Translations under genes and position numbers: made by a program
Origin: Papio anubis
Lineage: Eukaryota; Chordata; Mammalia; Primates; Cercopithecidae
Direction: 5' to 3'
Length of the DNA: 64,000 bases
Assembly (NCBI RefSeq): GCF_008728515.1
Contig: NC_044984.1
Span: forward strand, 90,443,181 to 90,507,180
Notes under the pieces: generated by a model
What the model was told of the DNA's origin: nothing
What the model saw: the letters and a program-made list of their open reading frames with translations, nothing else
Database searches by the model: none
Shown: piece after piece, positions 11,866 to 23,050 of the stretch
Layout: each line of letters starts with the position of its first letter
Position numbering within the stretch: position 1 is the stretch's first letter

Positions 11866-12370
11866 GGCTCTGGGGAATCACACCACACTACAACTACACC
11901 CTAACGCTCAGCTACCAGACTCGCCGATAGAGAACCTGAGGAGGAGGGATAGAGGTAAAGAAGCAGGGGAGGGATTTGCGGTGCACGCCGGGAAAGGAAG
12001 TTTCTTAACGTCAGCCGAGCGTTGGGGGATGAGTGAAGGAACTACAAGTTCCATGGTGCCGCGCGGAAGCGGGCGCTTGGCTACCTGGGAGCGTGTGTGT
12101 TAGGGGTGTTGAGGGGGATCGAGAGTGCTGCTGGAGCTGGGGAAGAAGAGCAGGGGAGTCTGGACAGTTAGAAGAAGGGTGGCCTGAGGGAAATGATGAG
12201 AAGTGGAGGGGGAGATAAAACAGAACACTACCATTTTGGCTCCGTTCAACTTCCGTGGAAGTTGTGGTGGCAAACATAAGAAAATCAGGTCATGGGTGCG
12301 TGCATGCAGCGACGGCCGGGCGGAGCAAAAACGTAGAAAAGGCCTATCAGAAGACAGTCATCTGTGCAGT
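11866..12370 (-). promoter_or_regulatory. LTA4H 5' UTR and CpG-rich promoter, shared interval with tRNA-Asp
   Basis: This roughly 505-bp interval separates the LTA4H ATG from the divergent tRNA gene. It is rich in G+C and CpG and I see no clear TATA box at the expected place. Visible motifs are a CRE-like ACGTCA at 12009-12014, GGAA/TTCC ETS-type cores, two perfect short inverted repeats (12038-12052 and 12248-12263), and GCGTG/CACGC cores at 11984-11988, 12091-12095 and 12298-12302. The last match the xenobiotic-response core reported for the human LTA4H promoter. Which motifs are used is not known from sequence. Confidence 0.7.
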
Positions 12371-12442
12371 TCCTCGTTAGTATAGTGGTGAGTATCCCCG
12401 CCTGTCACGCGGGAGACCGGGGTTCGATTCCCCGACGGGGAG
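12371..12442 (+). tRNA. tRNA-Asp (anticodon GTC), nuclear
   Basis: This is an intact 72-nt gene. The acceptor stem TCCTCGT pairs with ACGGGGA, with discriminator G. The anticodon stem CCCGC/GCGGG encloses loop CTGTCAC with GTC at 12404-12406. The internal Pol III promoter is complete: A box TAGTATAGTGG at 12378-12388 and B box GGTTCGATTCC at 12421-12431. There is no intron. A Pol III terminator TTTT lies at 12456-12459. It is not MIR- or Alu-derived: all stems pair and the flanks are single-copy. It delivers Asp to GAC/GAU codons. I recall a tRNA-Asp gene at the same place beside LTA4H in human. Confidence 0.97.
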
Positions 12443-12639
12443 GCACGAGAGGTTCTTTTGTTTTGGCAATTCAAGGTTTAAACGGTTGTTTTGTCAGTTT
12501 GAATGTTTATTATGTACATCCCCAGACCCTGCAGCTCTCAAACGGAGAAAGCCAACATTCCCATCTTAGAAACTAATGAATTTCTATAAAAGTTATACAC
12601 TGGCCGCAATGGGAGTGCAGAGCTGGGACGTCTAGCTCA
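12443..12639. other. tRNA 3' flank
   Basis: Single-copy DNA; only the Pol III terminator T runs are notable. Confidence 0.6.
12456..12459 (+). terminator. Pol III terminator of tRNA-Asp
   Basis: TTTT run 14 nt after the tRNA 3' end, the minimal Pol III stop signal; a second TTTT follows a G. Confidence 0.7.
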
Positions 12640-13094
12640 GCTCTGGGGCCCTTGTGGCAGGTGAAGGAGGATTGAAGGATGCCTTGCCTTTAGGGTGGGG
12701 CCTCAAAATTAAAACTGGAAAAATTGGAAGAGGCTAGGTTTCGAAGGACCTTAAACAGGTGGCCTTTTAATCCTGGATGCATTAGTGGGGGACCCATTGA
12801 AGAGTTTTCAGCAGGGGACTGATAACGCATGGTTAGACTCATGTTGTAAAATGTGGTATCAAAACCATTAGCAGGAGATTTAGGAAACTGTTAAAATGGC
12901 TCAATCAGAAGATGCTGGGAGCCTGACATAGGTAAGTAGTAAGTTAGGATAGAGAGGAAGGAATGAATGGTAGGAATACTTAGGTAAGTGGATTCACAGA
13001 TTGAGAAGAGACTAAGGGGGCCCAGTCTTTCGGCTTCAGTGGCTGGCTAGTCATTAACCAGAGGTAGTAGTCTATAGGAAGAGGACAGTATGTT

Positions 13095-13466
13095 AGGCTG
13101 TACTTCCATTGCTATAAATACCTGAGACTGGGCAATTTATAAGAAAAGAGGTTTAATTGGCTTACAGTTATGCAGGCTGTACAAGAAGCATAGCTCCGGT
13201 ATTTTTCTGGGTAGGTCTCAGGAAGCTTACAATCATGGCAGAAGGTAAAGAAGGAGCAGGCCTCTACATGGCCAGAGCAGGAGCAAGAGATTGGGGGTCC
13301 AGTGCCACGCTCTTAAACAATCAGAGCCTACAAGACACTGTGGCGAGGACAGCACCAGGCCATGAGGGATCTGCCCCTGTGACCCAAACACCTCCCACCA
13401 GGCCCCACCTCCAACACTGGAGATTATAATTCAACATGAGATTTGGTAGGGACATATATTCAAACT
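13095..13466 (-). repeat. MST/THE1-type MaLR LTR
   Basis: The minus-strand LTR shows ACCTGAGACTGGGCAATTTA, AATCATGGCAGAAGG, CACCTCCCACCAGGCCCCA and AACATGAGATTTGG. A reading frame at 13157-13429 is a translation of this LTR, not a gene. Confidence 0.8.
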
Positions 13467-14052
13467 AAATCAGACAGATTTAAGGGGAAGACGCTAAATT
13501 CAACGTTGGACAGATGAAATTTGAGAACCTATGAGGGTCGAAGCGGAGATGTCCATGAGTCACTTGGATATTTAAGTCCATAGCTCTGGGGAAGTGTCAG
13601 GTAGACATGACCACGTCACAAAACGTGGTGGATCAAATTATGACAGTGGGTAAGCTCAACCCAAGAAGAGTGTGTAAAGATAAGGGTAATGAAAACAGGT
13701 TGGAAGGTGAGAGAACACCAGAATTTTTTTTTTTTAAAGGGCTAGAGGAAGAGAAACTTATGAAATAAACCAGGAAGAGCCAGCCATCAATACCAGATGC
13801 GGTCCAGAGGACCACCGAAGTGAGAAGTGAAAATTCTCTAGATTTCACTTCTAGTGGGGCAGTGGGGTGAGAGTGGGGAAGGTGGTGGTTTTGTTGACTG
13901 TTGTGATTTGGTTGAAGATGGAAGCCAGAGAGTAGTGGATTGAGCAATGAAGAGAAGAGGGAGGTGGAGCATAAACCACTGTCAAGTTGCTTGGCCAATG
14001 TGAGAAGGGAAGATAAAGGGGCAGCTAGAGAGGAATGCAGCATTGAAAAAGC

Positions 14053-14344
14053 TTTTTTTTTTTTTGAGACAGTCTCACCCTGTCGCCCAGGCTGAAGTGC
14101 AGTGGCGCGATCTCGGCTCACTGCAAGCTCCACCTCCCAAGTTCACACCATTCTCCTGCCTCAGCCTCTCGAGTAGCTAGGACTACAGGTGCCTGCCACC
14201 ATGCCTGGCTAATTTTTTTGTATTTTTAGTACAGACGGAGTTTCACTGTGTTAGCCGGGATGGTCTCGATCTCCTCACCTGTGATCTGCCCACCTGGGCC
14301 TCCCAAAGTGCTGGGATTACAGGCGTGAGCCACCGTGCCCGGCC
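14053..14344 (-). mobile_element. AluY-like
   Basis: Full-length minus Alu inside an ancient interspersed repeat. Confidence 0.95.
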
Positions 14345-14759
14345 AAGAAAGTATTTTTTAAATTTTTGCTTTTTAGGGCAAGAGAAATTTTAACATGTTT
14401 AGATATAGAGGTGAAAGAGCTTCTGGAGAAGAGGAAAGTTTCTGCAGAAGGATCGACTCAGAGGCAAAAAGGTAGAGAAGAAGACGAAAGTAAAAATTTC
14501 AGAGGTGTGAGGGATAGTGGATGGATTGAGGATGCTGGTATGGCTCAATTCTCTATCAAAACTGATGAAATTTGGCTCCAGCAACAACAACAACAACAAC
14601 AAAATAAACAGCAGTATTTCTGGATATCCTTGTATTGGCCTCTGCAAGCTAAAGCAAAACAAAATAAAACAAAAAAAATCCCAAACTATGAATTCTAATA
14701 CCTTACACCTGCATAGGTCCTAATTCACAGGATGTAAGAATTTGTGATCAACATTTGCA

Positions 14760-15050
14760 TTTTGGGTTTTTTGGGCAAGATTTTGTCCTGTTGCCCAGGC
14801 TGGATACAGTGGCGTGATCACGGCTAACTGCACATTCAACCTCCTGGACTCAAGCAATTCTCGTGCCTCAGCCTCCCAAGTAGCTGGGACTACAGGCACC
14901 TGCCACCATGCCTGGCTAGTTTTATATTTTTTGTAGAGACGGGGTTTTGCCACATTGCCCAGGCTGGTCTCAAATTTCTGGGCTCAAGGGATCCACCTGC
15001 CTTGGCCTCCTAAAGTGCTGGGATTACAGGTGTAAGCCACCACGCAGAGC
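14760..15050 (-). mobile_element. AluJ/S
   Basis: Full-length, diverged; ends CCACCACGCAGAGCC. Confidence 0.93.
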
Positions 15051-15473
15051 CACAAACATTTTTTGAGGTCACCAAATCTAGGGTGACAAATACAATAGAT
15101 GCCATAGAATTCATTTATTCAAATAATACACAATCAAATCATCTTCTTTATCTAGTATGGAGAAAGGGTAGTTTGTTTTAATAAGAACATCATTATCATC
15201 TTCTATTATTGATTACCAGGAACCCACAGAGTTTATGCCACTTGTGTTTAAATGAAAATATCCACAGACAACCACAAATAAATTCCTCCATTAATATATT
15301 CATCAAATAATAAATACATAGTAGGAATTGTTTTGTGAGATGCCACTCATCCCAAATATAGAATGTACAAAATTCGCAGTTTACAAGCAATTGGAGTATT
15401 ATTGATCTCCAATGGGAAATTGAGAATGCTTCAAAAAATGAAGCTTTCCACTGCATCTATAAAAGAAGGGTAA

Positions 15474-15605
15474 GGCTGGGCACAGTGACCCACACCTGTA
15501 ATCCCAGCACTTTGGGAAGCTGAGGCAAGCAGATCGCTTGAGCCCAGGAGTTCAAGTTCAGCCTGGGCAATGTGGTGAATCCCTGTCTCTACAAATAATA
15601 GTACT
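15474..15605 (+). mobile_element. Alu left monomer only
   Basis: A single left arm with a short A-rich tail, flanked by a near-perfect ATAAAAGAAGGGTAA duplication. It therefore inserted as a monomer. Confidence 0.85.
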
Positions 15606-15739
15606 AACAATAATAAAAGAAGAGTAATATCAGGGTCTAGTTACCAAAGGAGACTTAAAGATGAAAAGATGATCTATATAAAATATTATGAAAAGAAATA
15701 ATACCTATATTTATAGAGCCATATGAACAGGAAGAATTC

Positions 15740-15920
15740 CAGCCCTGTTGTTCACCTGGAAATGTTACTTAATCCCTCAATCCCCTCAGGATAATTGAGG
15801 AACCTGTGGCCCATGGAGTTGTTGAAAAGATGAAATGAGATAAAGTATGGGAACTGCTTGGCATTGTGATTGGCACAGATTGGGCATTTGTTACATGTTA
15901 GCTAATATGATTATTGCAGT
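15740..15920 (+). repeat. MIR fragment
   Basis: GGAAATGTTACTTAATCCCTC, GTTGTTGAAAAGATGAAATGAG, TGCTTGGCATTGTGATTGGC in MIR order. Confidence 0.6.
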
Positions 15921-16771
15921 TGGCTTTTATTTTGTCTATTTTAACCACTTTAATGTTACTTTTCCTTGATGTGTTAGCAAGAGCTTTTAAGACAGCCTGG
16001 GAAATGAGAAGCAACCATGGTTTGTACAGCAAAACAAGTCACACCAAATTAGGCCTCTAAAAAGGAATGGCAACATTAGCAAAGATCATATGTTTTGAAA
16101 TGCATTTACGGGGAATTTCAATTGTTGCACAAATGCTTCCCTTAAAAGGGCAAAAAGACTTTACATTGTTTTCTCCCCTTCCTTTACATATACCTTTCCT
16201 TTCTTGAAATAGTCAGTGTAATTTGCAGATATTTATTAAATGCATTCTACTACATTGTGCTACCTAGAAAATAATTGGGGAAGGCTCTGTCTTACCTCTT
16301 GGATAATTTATACTCTAGTACCCAGCTATACTAATGACCTAAGACAACATGGTGTTAAGAGGAGACTAAGGCCCAAGGAAAACTATACATGAAATTCTAG
16401 AGGGACAAGTTCTATCCCTTTGGGGAAGGTCAAGAATAACGTCATGATTGACATAGCATTTGAGATGGGATTTGAAGGATGAGCAGAATATTAATAGGAA
16501 AAATGGTAGGATTGAGTATGGGGAGTGGGAGGTGGGCAGATTTTCAGATGGACTTAGCAGGAATCAAGGCATGGGGCCAGAAGTAGAGATGTGTTTGGAA
16601 AAGAACAATTCTGAAGGTACAAAATCCTACAGGTTAATGCAGTGCCCTCACACACTTCTCAGTAATCTGCCTTTCTTCTTTCCTCTCCAGGTTATACATC
16701 TGGCATGACAAAGATCATTAGTTGTCCTCTAATACCTATATATCTTTTCATCCTTAGTAGTAAAACCTTCC

Positions 16772-17130
16772 ATGTTTAGCTGGACACATGGCCACACGGA
16801 AGTAGATATTTCCCTTCTTTGCAGTTAGACCATGTCATTAAGTTCTGCCCAATGGGATGTAAGTGGAATTGTCAATTACAACTCCTGAGAAGTGTCTTTA
16901 ACAGTAACTTTATTTTTCTTTTTAGCCTTTTCTCTATTCTTTTCCTGGAAGGTAGATAAGATACATTGATGGCTAGAGCTCTAACTACCCTGTTGTATCA
17001 TGAGGTTGGAGCTGTGTGCTGAGAGTGGTGGAGGAGCAAAGTAGAAGGAGCCATGAGCTGGAAATAGCCAGGTCTCTGGGGATCATGGAACCCCCATGTG
17101 AACTGCTCTGAATTTCTTATCTTTGAGAAA
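16772..17130. repeat. Interspersed repeat family also at 39719-39900 and 45215-45480
   Basis: The three places share TGGCTGGGCACATGGC-like, CAATGGGATGTAAG-like and following segments in the same order. This is an unnamed old repeat rather than a unique sequence. Confidence 0.45.
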
Positions 17131-17854
17131 GAAAGAAATATCTACTTTGTTTAAGACAGTGTTATCTTGGGTTTTCTGTCCTCTACAGGGAACTCAATCT
17201 TTCCCAAGACTCCTGGTCTCAGTTGGGTGAGTTTATCAGTTTTGCCCCAGATACTTGCCCTTATCTGTTGGTTTTCCACCACATTATCGTGGACAGATCT
17301 TTCTTCCTTCTTGCTTGTGTTATCTGCTAGAGCATTCTTTCTAACGTAATCATCTCACTCCCCTGCTGAAAATCCTTCAAGGTCTTACTAACATTGCCGG
17401 TTGATATTGTCTACCTTTTTTGATTTAAGGCCCATTTTCAAATACTAGAATTTTTGGCGTAAAATCCAAGGGATTAAAAGATGAATGTGGGCTTTTGTTT
17501 TTTCAAGAAAGCTTTGGCAAACTTTTTTAAATAACCAGTTATTCACAGTATATTATAATACTATTATATTTGTATGCTTTTATGATTTTTTAAATCTGAA
17601 ATTATATTAAAATGAAAGATGAGTCTCATTTCTTGTGTAAGTTCACTTTTTTGTTGTTATTTTGGCATTTGATGTTTGTAAGAGTTGAGAATCCTAATTT
17701 TTTGAAGAATGACATGGAAGACTGCAGCACTACTTCTGGACTCCACACTTGGGTGCTCTTCGAGACCATGTTGCCATTTAAACAGAATGGCTTTCTCCCT
17801 TTGCTCTGCCTGCTTATGTGGTCTAGCTAGCTCCTGATTAAACTCTGCCTCTTG

Positions 17855-17960
17855 CCTCTTTTTTGCAGAATTGTGTATCCTCTGCATGCATCAAAATATC
17901 ACACTATACCCCATAAATACGTACACTTTTTATGTCAATTAAAACAAAAAACAAAAAAAG
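17855..17960 (+). repeat. L1 3' end (L1M type)
   Basis: CATCAAAATATCACACTATA, CCCATAAATACGTACAC, then TATGTCAATTAAAAC, the typical old L1 tail. Confidence 0.65.
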
Positions 17961-18100
17961 AAATGTGTATCCCCCTTTACACTAAGTTAAATCATTCAGT
18001 TTATTATCTCCAAAGTAGTATAAACCCCCAGTTTTAAATCAAACATTTCTTTTTGTTTTTCTTTTTTTTTTCCTTTGTTTTTTATTTTATTTTATTTTAT

Positions 18101-18394
18101 TTTTTTTTGACCAGGTCTTGGTCTGTCACCCAGGCTGAAGTACAGTGGCATGATCTCAGATCATCGCCACCTCTGTCTCCTGGGCGTGCAAGTGATCCTC
18201 CACCTGAGCCTCCTGAGTAGCTGGGACCACAGGCACAAGCCACCACACCCAGCTAATTTTTGCATGTATATATATATATATATATATACATATATATTTT
18301 TTTTTTTTTTTTTTTTTTGTAGAGACAGGGTTTTGCCATGTTGCCCAGGCTGGTCTCGAGCTCCTGAGCTCAAGAAGTGTGCCCATCTCAGCCT
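18101..18394 (-). mobile_element. AluJ/S truncated by an LTR, with inner (TA)n
   Basis: The minus Alu has its middle A-rich linker expanded into a (TA)n plus poly(T) tract (18264-18318). It is cut at CTCAGCCT where an LTR begins. Confidence 0.85.
18264..18318. repeat. (TA)n plus poly(T) inside an Alu
   Basis: A TA tract of about 33 bp, then about 21 T's. Confidence 0.9.
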
Positions 18395-18396
18395 GG

Positions 18397-18935
18397 TGTG
18401 GCAGGCCAGGTCTCACTAATGCAGGCCTCCATAACAACTGTTTCAGTGCTGACCAAGTGGTTAAGTTCGACATTAAAAGCCGGTGCCCCATACAAAGGCT
18501 GGGATGTAACAAAAGCCCACCAAGAGTTGTGCCCAGGCCTTCCCTGAACCTTAAAGCATGGTTAAACAAGTTCATTGGGAGTCTGAAGGAACTCCCCAAA
18601 CCTCCCTGATTTAGCAGGAGACAAGATCAGGGTAATCACCCCAGCATCTGCACCCATTTAGATTAAGTAAATTTACTGATGCTCCACAGAAAGGTCTTCA
18701 AGACTCAGACCTTAGTCACAGACGAAAAGAAGTTAATCATTTATGTCTTTTGATGAATGCACACTTCCATGTAGACGTATAGCTTAGAAGGTATATAAGC
18801 TCTGGAAAACTTTGTAATTTTGAGTTGGTCTGGTGATAATCTCCAGGCCTTCTCCTTAGGAAAAAAATAAAAGTCACTATTCCTATAACCGGTTACAGGA
18901 CTGTACCTTCACGTCAGCCTACCTCACAACTCCAC
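18397..18935 (+). mobile_element. LTR (ERV1-like) inserted in an Alu
   Basis: This element starts TGTGGCAGGCCAGG inside the right arm of a minus-strand Alu, which does not resume afterwards. It has a TATA box TATATAAG at 18792-18799 and AATAAA at 18866-18871, then a short R/U5. Right edge and family uncertain; no clean target duplication. Confidence 0.6.
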
Positions 18936-19329
18936 ATCTTTCCTTATGTGTTATTTCTCCAGAAATATGTTGCTCCTCTTTGCTTTCTCCACATTCTGCC
19001 TGGAAAATTCCCTGACTGGCAACCTGCAGTAGTTGGCAAAGTGAGAACATGTTGGGTAGACCCGGGAGGTGAATTGAAGGGGAAGGCATGTGAGGACTTG
19101 AAAGAACCTCACATGCCTTGGGAAGGAGCTTGGAACTTACCTTTAAGGCTGCAGGAAGTCGACAACTCTTAACCAGAATATGCATGGTCGGTACTTGTCT
19201 TTTAGAAAGATTGCTCTGTGGCAGCATGGGAGACAGATTAGAGGAGGTGTACACAGGAGGAGAGAAAATAAACTCCCAAGCCCATGCATCCTCTTGCCCT
19301 CTTCCCTTGTTGCTTTAAAAGGCAAACAT

Positions 19330-20200
19330 GTAGGTCTTTTCCATTGAGAAAGTTTTATTGGTAATTATTATAGGAAAACAGACTGGAGAGAGAACAAAAG
19401 TAGGAGCTGGGAGAGCAATTCTCAGGTGAGAGATGATGGTGGCTTGGACACAGGAGTCAGCAGTAGCATTAGTAAGAAATGATCAAATTCAGCATAAATT
19501 TTGAAGGCAGACCTACTATGATTTCTTGGCAGTTTAGATATGGAGTATGAGGGAAAGCGCAGAGTCAAGGATAATGCCAAGACTTTTGACCTGATAAACC
19601 AGGAAAATGTAGTAGGATTAGCTGAGAAGGAGAGATCGTGGGAGAAGCAGACTGGAGTGGGGGAGGGTAAATTCAGGAGTCCAGTCATTTTTTTTCCCCT
19701 AATTTTATTTACTTATTTATTTAGAGACAGCGGTCTTGCTATGTTACCCAAGCTGGTCATGAGGTCCTGGCCTCAAACCATCCTCCTGCCTGAGCCTCCC
19801 AAAGTGGTGGGATTACAGGTGTGAGCCACTATGCCCAACTGTCAATCTTTCACATATTCAGTCTGAAGTGTCTGTGACTCGAGGGGAGTTGCCGAGTAGG
19901 CAGTTGGACATATGAGTCCAGAAGAAAAGCTGGAACTGGGTTGGAGATACACATTTGGGAGTTCAGCATGTGGATGGCACAGGGAGAAAAAGAGACACTA
20001 GCCATGTGTCTCTTTTTGGAGACTGGAGACTGGAAAGGAATGGCCTCGATGAAGAAGGAAAACCAAGGAAGTCTGTGTCTTGGATGACAAGTGATATCTG
20101 GAAAAATAAAGGAGCGGTGTGGTCAGGAAGCCTGATGAAATTCTGACTATGGATGACTCACTGTTTTGTGTAGAAAGGGGGAAGAGAATTTATTCTAAAA
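19330..20200 (+). repeat. Ancient interspersed repeat, second copy
   Basis: AGAGATGATGGTGGCTTGGA, GTCAAGGATAATGCCAAGAC, GAGTAGGCAGTTGGACATAT, GGGAGTTCAGCATGTGGATGGC. Interrupted by an Alu half element at 19690-19841. Confidence 0.5.
19690..19841 (-). mobile_element. Alu half element
   Basis: A single arm, TTTAGAGACAGCGGTCTTG to GAGCCACTATGCCC. Confidence 0.8.
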
Positions 20201-20937
20201 ATTTGTTCATATCTTCATAAAATACTTCTGGAGGGATGCTCAAGAAACTCATGGTATTGTTTGCCTGTGTGGACAGAGAAGGAAGGCCAAGGATCTGAGG
20301 TGAGAGGTAGATATTTCAACTGAATAATCTTGTAAGCCTTTTGAATTTTAATGTGAATATATTTCTCAGTCAAAAGGTTATTTATTGATATGAAAAAAAT
20401 AAAGGTCACTGGAGTCCCCAACCACAAACAAAAGCAGCCTTTGCTGACTTCCTGTGGACTACATAGTGTCTACCACTGGCCCCGTGGGGCTCTGCAGCTT
20501 CCATTTGAGTGGCTGGACACACCCTGCGTCAGCCATGCTGAATCAAGGTGTTTAAGCTCTCTGCACTCTCTTGCCCTTCCTTGAGCCTGCATGCCCTTCC
20601 CGCTCCCACTCTTCCCACAACCTTGGCAGGGTTCTCCTCCTCCCCTTCAGGACTCTGCCCCCCACCCTCCAGTCTGGGCTAGAGTCTAGTAGAATCTCCA
20701 TCGCTAAGAGAAAAAGGTACATATGACACTCTTCTCTTCCTCCCTTCGGTGTGTAAACAAATAGAAGAAATTATTTCAGCCACCTTTTTAATGTTCACCT
20801 TACAACATAGTTGAGGCAATCCTGACCAGTTTCTCCATCTTCTGTGAAATTTCTCCTTCCTTGTGCAGCCATGCACGCGAATTCTATATTTATAGTCACA
20901 TCTCCAGTCTGTTGTGCATGTCAAGAAAAGGTTTGGG

Positions 20938-21237
20938 ACAGGGTGTGGCAGCTCATACCTGTAATCCCAGCACTTTGGGAGGCCAAGGTGGGCAGATCAC
21001 CAGGTCAGGAGATCGAAACCATGTTGGCCAATATGGTGAAAACCCATCGCTACTAAAAATATAAAAATTAGCCAGCCTTGGTGGCATGCACCTGTAGTTC
21101 CAGCTATTTGGGAGGCTAAGGCAGGAGAATTGCTTGAACCTAGGAGGCAGAGATTGTAGTGAGCCGAAATCGCACCACTGCACTACAGCGTGGTAACAGA
21201 GCAAGACTCCATCTCAAAAACAAAACAAAACAAAACA
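20938..21237 (+). mobile_element. AluS/Y
   Basis: Full-length with a (CAAAA)n tail; AAGGTTTGGG repeats at both edges. Confidence 0.95.
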
Positions 21238-21584
21238 AGGTTTGGGCAGTTGGAAAAGCCAAAATGAAAGAAGCACGAGAAAAAGTTCTGCCAATTTTGT
21301 GAAATAGCGTAAGTGGTCTCCTCCCAGATCCCTTTCTGGCACGCCACCCCACCCCATGGTTGACCACAGACAGTCTGGAAAGCCTCCCCAGCCACCCATG
21401 TCTCCTCCCACGCAGTTCTGTCTTTTATTTCTCTGTTTGTGTCCTTGGGAGGGACTGGCCTGAACCAAATAGGCTGTCAAGCTGTCCTGAGTTGGAGCCA
21501 GACAGTGCCCACCATAGCATGGCCTTCTCTCTTAGGCCTCATAAAGTGTGTTTGAAGAGCAGCAGCGTCTGCGCCTCTTAGAAG

Positions 21585-22065
21585 CCTCATCGGAAATGCA
21601 GATCTTGGCGCGAGGCAGTGGCTCACGCCTGTAATCCCAACACTATGGAAGGCCGTGGTGGGCGGCCTCACTTGAGGTCAGGAGTTCGAGACCAGCCTGA
21701 CCAACAGGGTGAAACCCCATCTCTACTAAAAGTACAAAAATTAGCTGGGCATCATGGTGTGCATACCTGCAATCCCAGCTACTTGGAAGGCTGAGTCTGA
21801 GGCATGGCATGCAACTATAATCCCAGCTCCCTGGGAGGCTGAGGCAGGAAAATTGCTTGAACCCAGGAGGTGGAGTTTGCAGTGAGCTGAGATCACACCA
21901 CTGCACTACAGCCTGGACAACAGAGCAAGACTCCATCTCAAAAAAAAAAAAAAAAAAAAATGCAAATCTCAGGCCTGCCCTGACCTACTAGATCAGAATC
22001 CACATTTTATCCAGATTCCCAGGTGATCTGTGTGCATTTTAAATGAGCTCACTGCCTTAGAGGCT
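21585..22065 (+). repeat. MER5A-like hAT fragment split by an Alu
   Basis: GGAAATGCAGATCTTGG, then an Alu at 21608-21960, then ATGCAAATCTCAGGCCTG and CAGATTCCCAGGTGATCTGT. The AAATGCAGATCT/AAATGCAAATCT pair is the Alu target duplication. Confidence 0.7.
21608..21960 (+). mobile_element. Alu with internal duplication in right arm
   Basis: It carries two successive AATCCCAGCT... GAGGCTGAG copies (about 21772 and 21820), making it about 50 bp longer than normal. Inserted in a MER5A-like element. Confidence 0.9.
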
Positions 22066-22439
22066 CAAGAAATACTTGGGGCATTGGAGAAAATTCAATT
22101 CAAGTGTTAATCAAACATGTCAGGACTCCAAATCAATAGTCTCTTAATACCCTAGTGTTATCCTCAACAAAGAAGTTACCACACTGCATCATTGTCAGTT
22201 TACTTGTCAGCCTTCCCTTCTAGATGGTGTGTCTTTAAGATCCTGACTGTATATTCTCCCTCTCAGCACATGACTGTTGTATGAATGAACAAATGTATAA
22301 ATGAGCAAATGAGATTTCACAGGAGGTTCCAGGCATCCTTTTATTCAGTGTTTCACTCTGTGTTGACTTTGCGGCAAAGAAAAATCCACCTTCTGCACCT
22401 GCCCTTGTCCTCTGATGCCACCAGGCAATATGTATGTTT

Positions 22440-23050
22440 GCGATACAGAATGCCCACCCCCCAACTAATGGTAAACACTTTCAAAAACATTGTTATTGAA
22501 GCATACTATGCATTCATAAAAATGCACATAAGTGTATAGCTCACTCAACTTTATAAACTGAGCATGCTAGTGCAATCAGCACGCAGATCAGAAACAACAT
22601 TACCACCACCGCACTAGATACCTCCCTTAAGTTCCCTTTCAGTCTCTATAAAATCCTGCTTCCTAGAGGTAACTGCTGCCTGACTTCCAATAGCATATTA
22701 CCTTGACCTGTTTGGCTATTTATCTTTCCTTTGCATAAACAGACACATACAGTATATTCTGTCATGCCTGGCTCCTTGGCTCAACATTCCTTTTGCAAGA
22801 TTTCTCCATAATGTTGTGTGTACATCTAGGTTGTGCATTCTCAGTGCTGTACAGTGTTCTATGTGTGGATATACCATGATTTACTTATCCTTTCAACCGT
22901 GGATAGACATGTGGGTGATTTCCAGTTCTGAGTTATTATTATGAATGGTGCTGCTCCATAGCAGTACATGTCTTTCGGTGAACAGATTGTAGCCAGGTTT
23001 TGACATGCTGCTTTGAAGTTTAGACAGTTGTACCCTGCCAGGAGATTTCC
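22440..23050 (-). repeat. Old L1 3' region, minus strand
   Basis: TTATTGAAGCATACTATGC, TTATCCTTTCAACCGTGGAT, GGGTGATTTCCAGTTCTGAG, TTATGAATGGTGCTGCTCC: a decayed L1M-type fragment. Confidence 0.65.

Larger units (their letters stand above)
12640..14520 (+). repeat. Ancient interspersed repeat (name not recalled), broken by LTR and Alu
   Basis: Segments resemble a medium-frequency mammalian repeat: AGGACCTTAAACAGGTGGCC, GTTTTCAGCAGGGGACTGA, AGATGTCCATGAGTCACTTGG, AGAATTGGAGA-type purine-rich tail. An MST LTR (13095-13466) and an Alu (14053-14344) lie inside. A related copy at 19330-20200 shares its order. Confidence 0.45.
15606..18060. other. Intergenic, mostly single-copy
   Basis: Contains a MIR fragment, an old repeat at 16772-17130 and an L1 tail at 17855; the rest has no recognised content. 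Confidence 0.55.
20201..22439. other. Intergenic, single-copy parts around two Alus
   Basis: 20201-20937 and 21240-21585 show nothing recognisable; 22066-22439 likewise. Confidence 0.55.

Noticed and set aside
11502..12277. Several overlapping frames on both strands in the CpG-rich promoter region (up to 120 codons)
   Set aside because: Explained by low stop-codon frequency in GC-rich DNA; only the minus frame encoding LTA4H exon 1 matches a protein.
12364..12576. 70-codon frame across the tRNA gene
   Set aside because: Accidental translation of tRNA-Asp and flank.
13633..14133. 166-codon minus frame
   Set aside because: Composite of Alu and ancient repeat sequence; no family resemblance.
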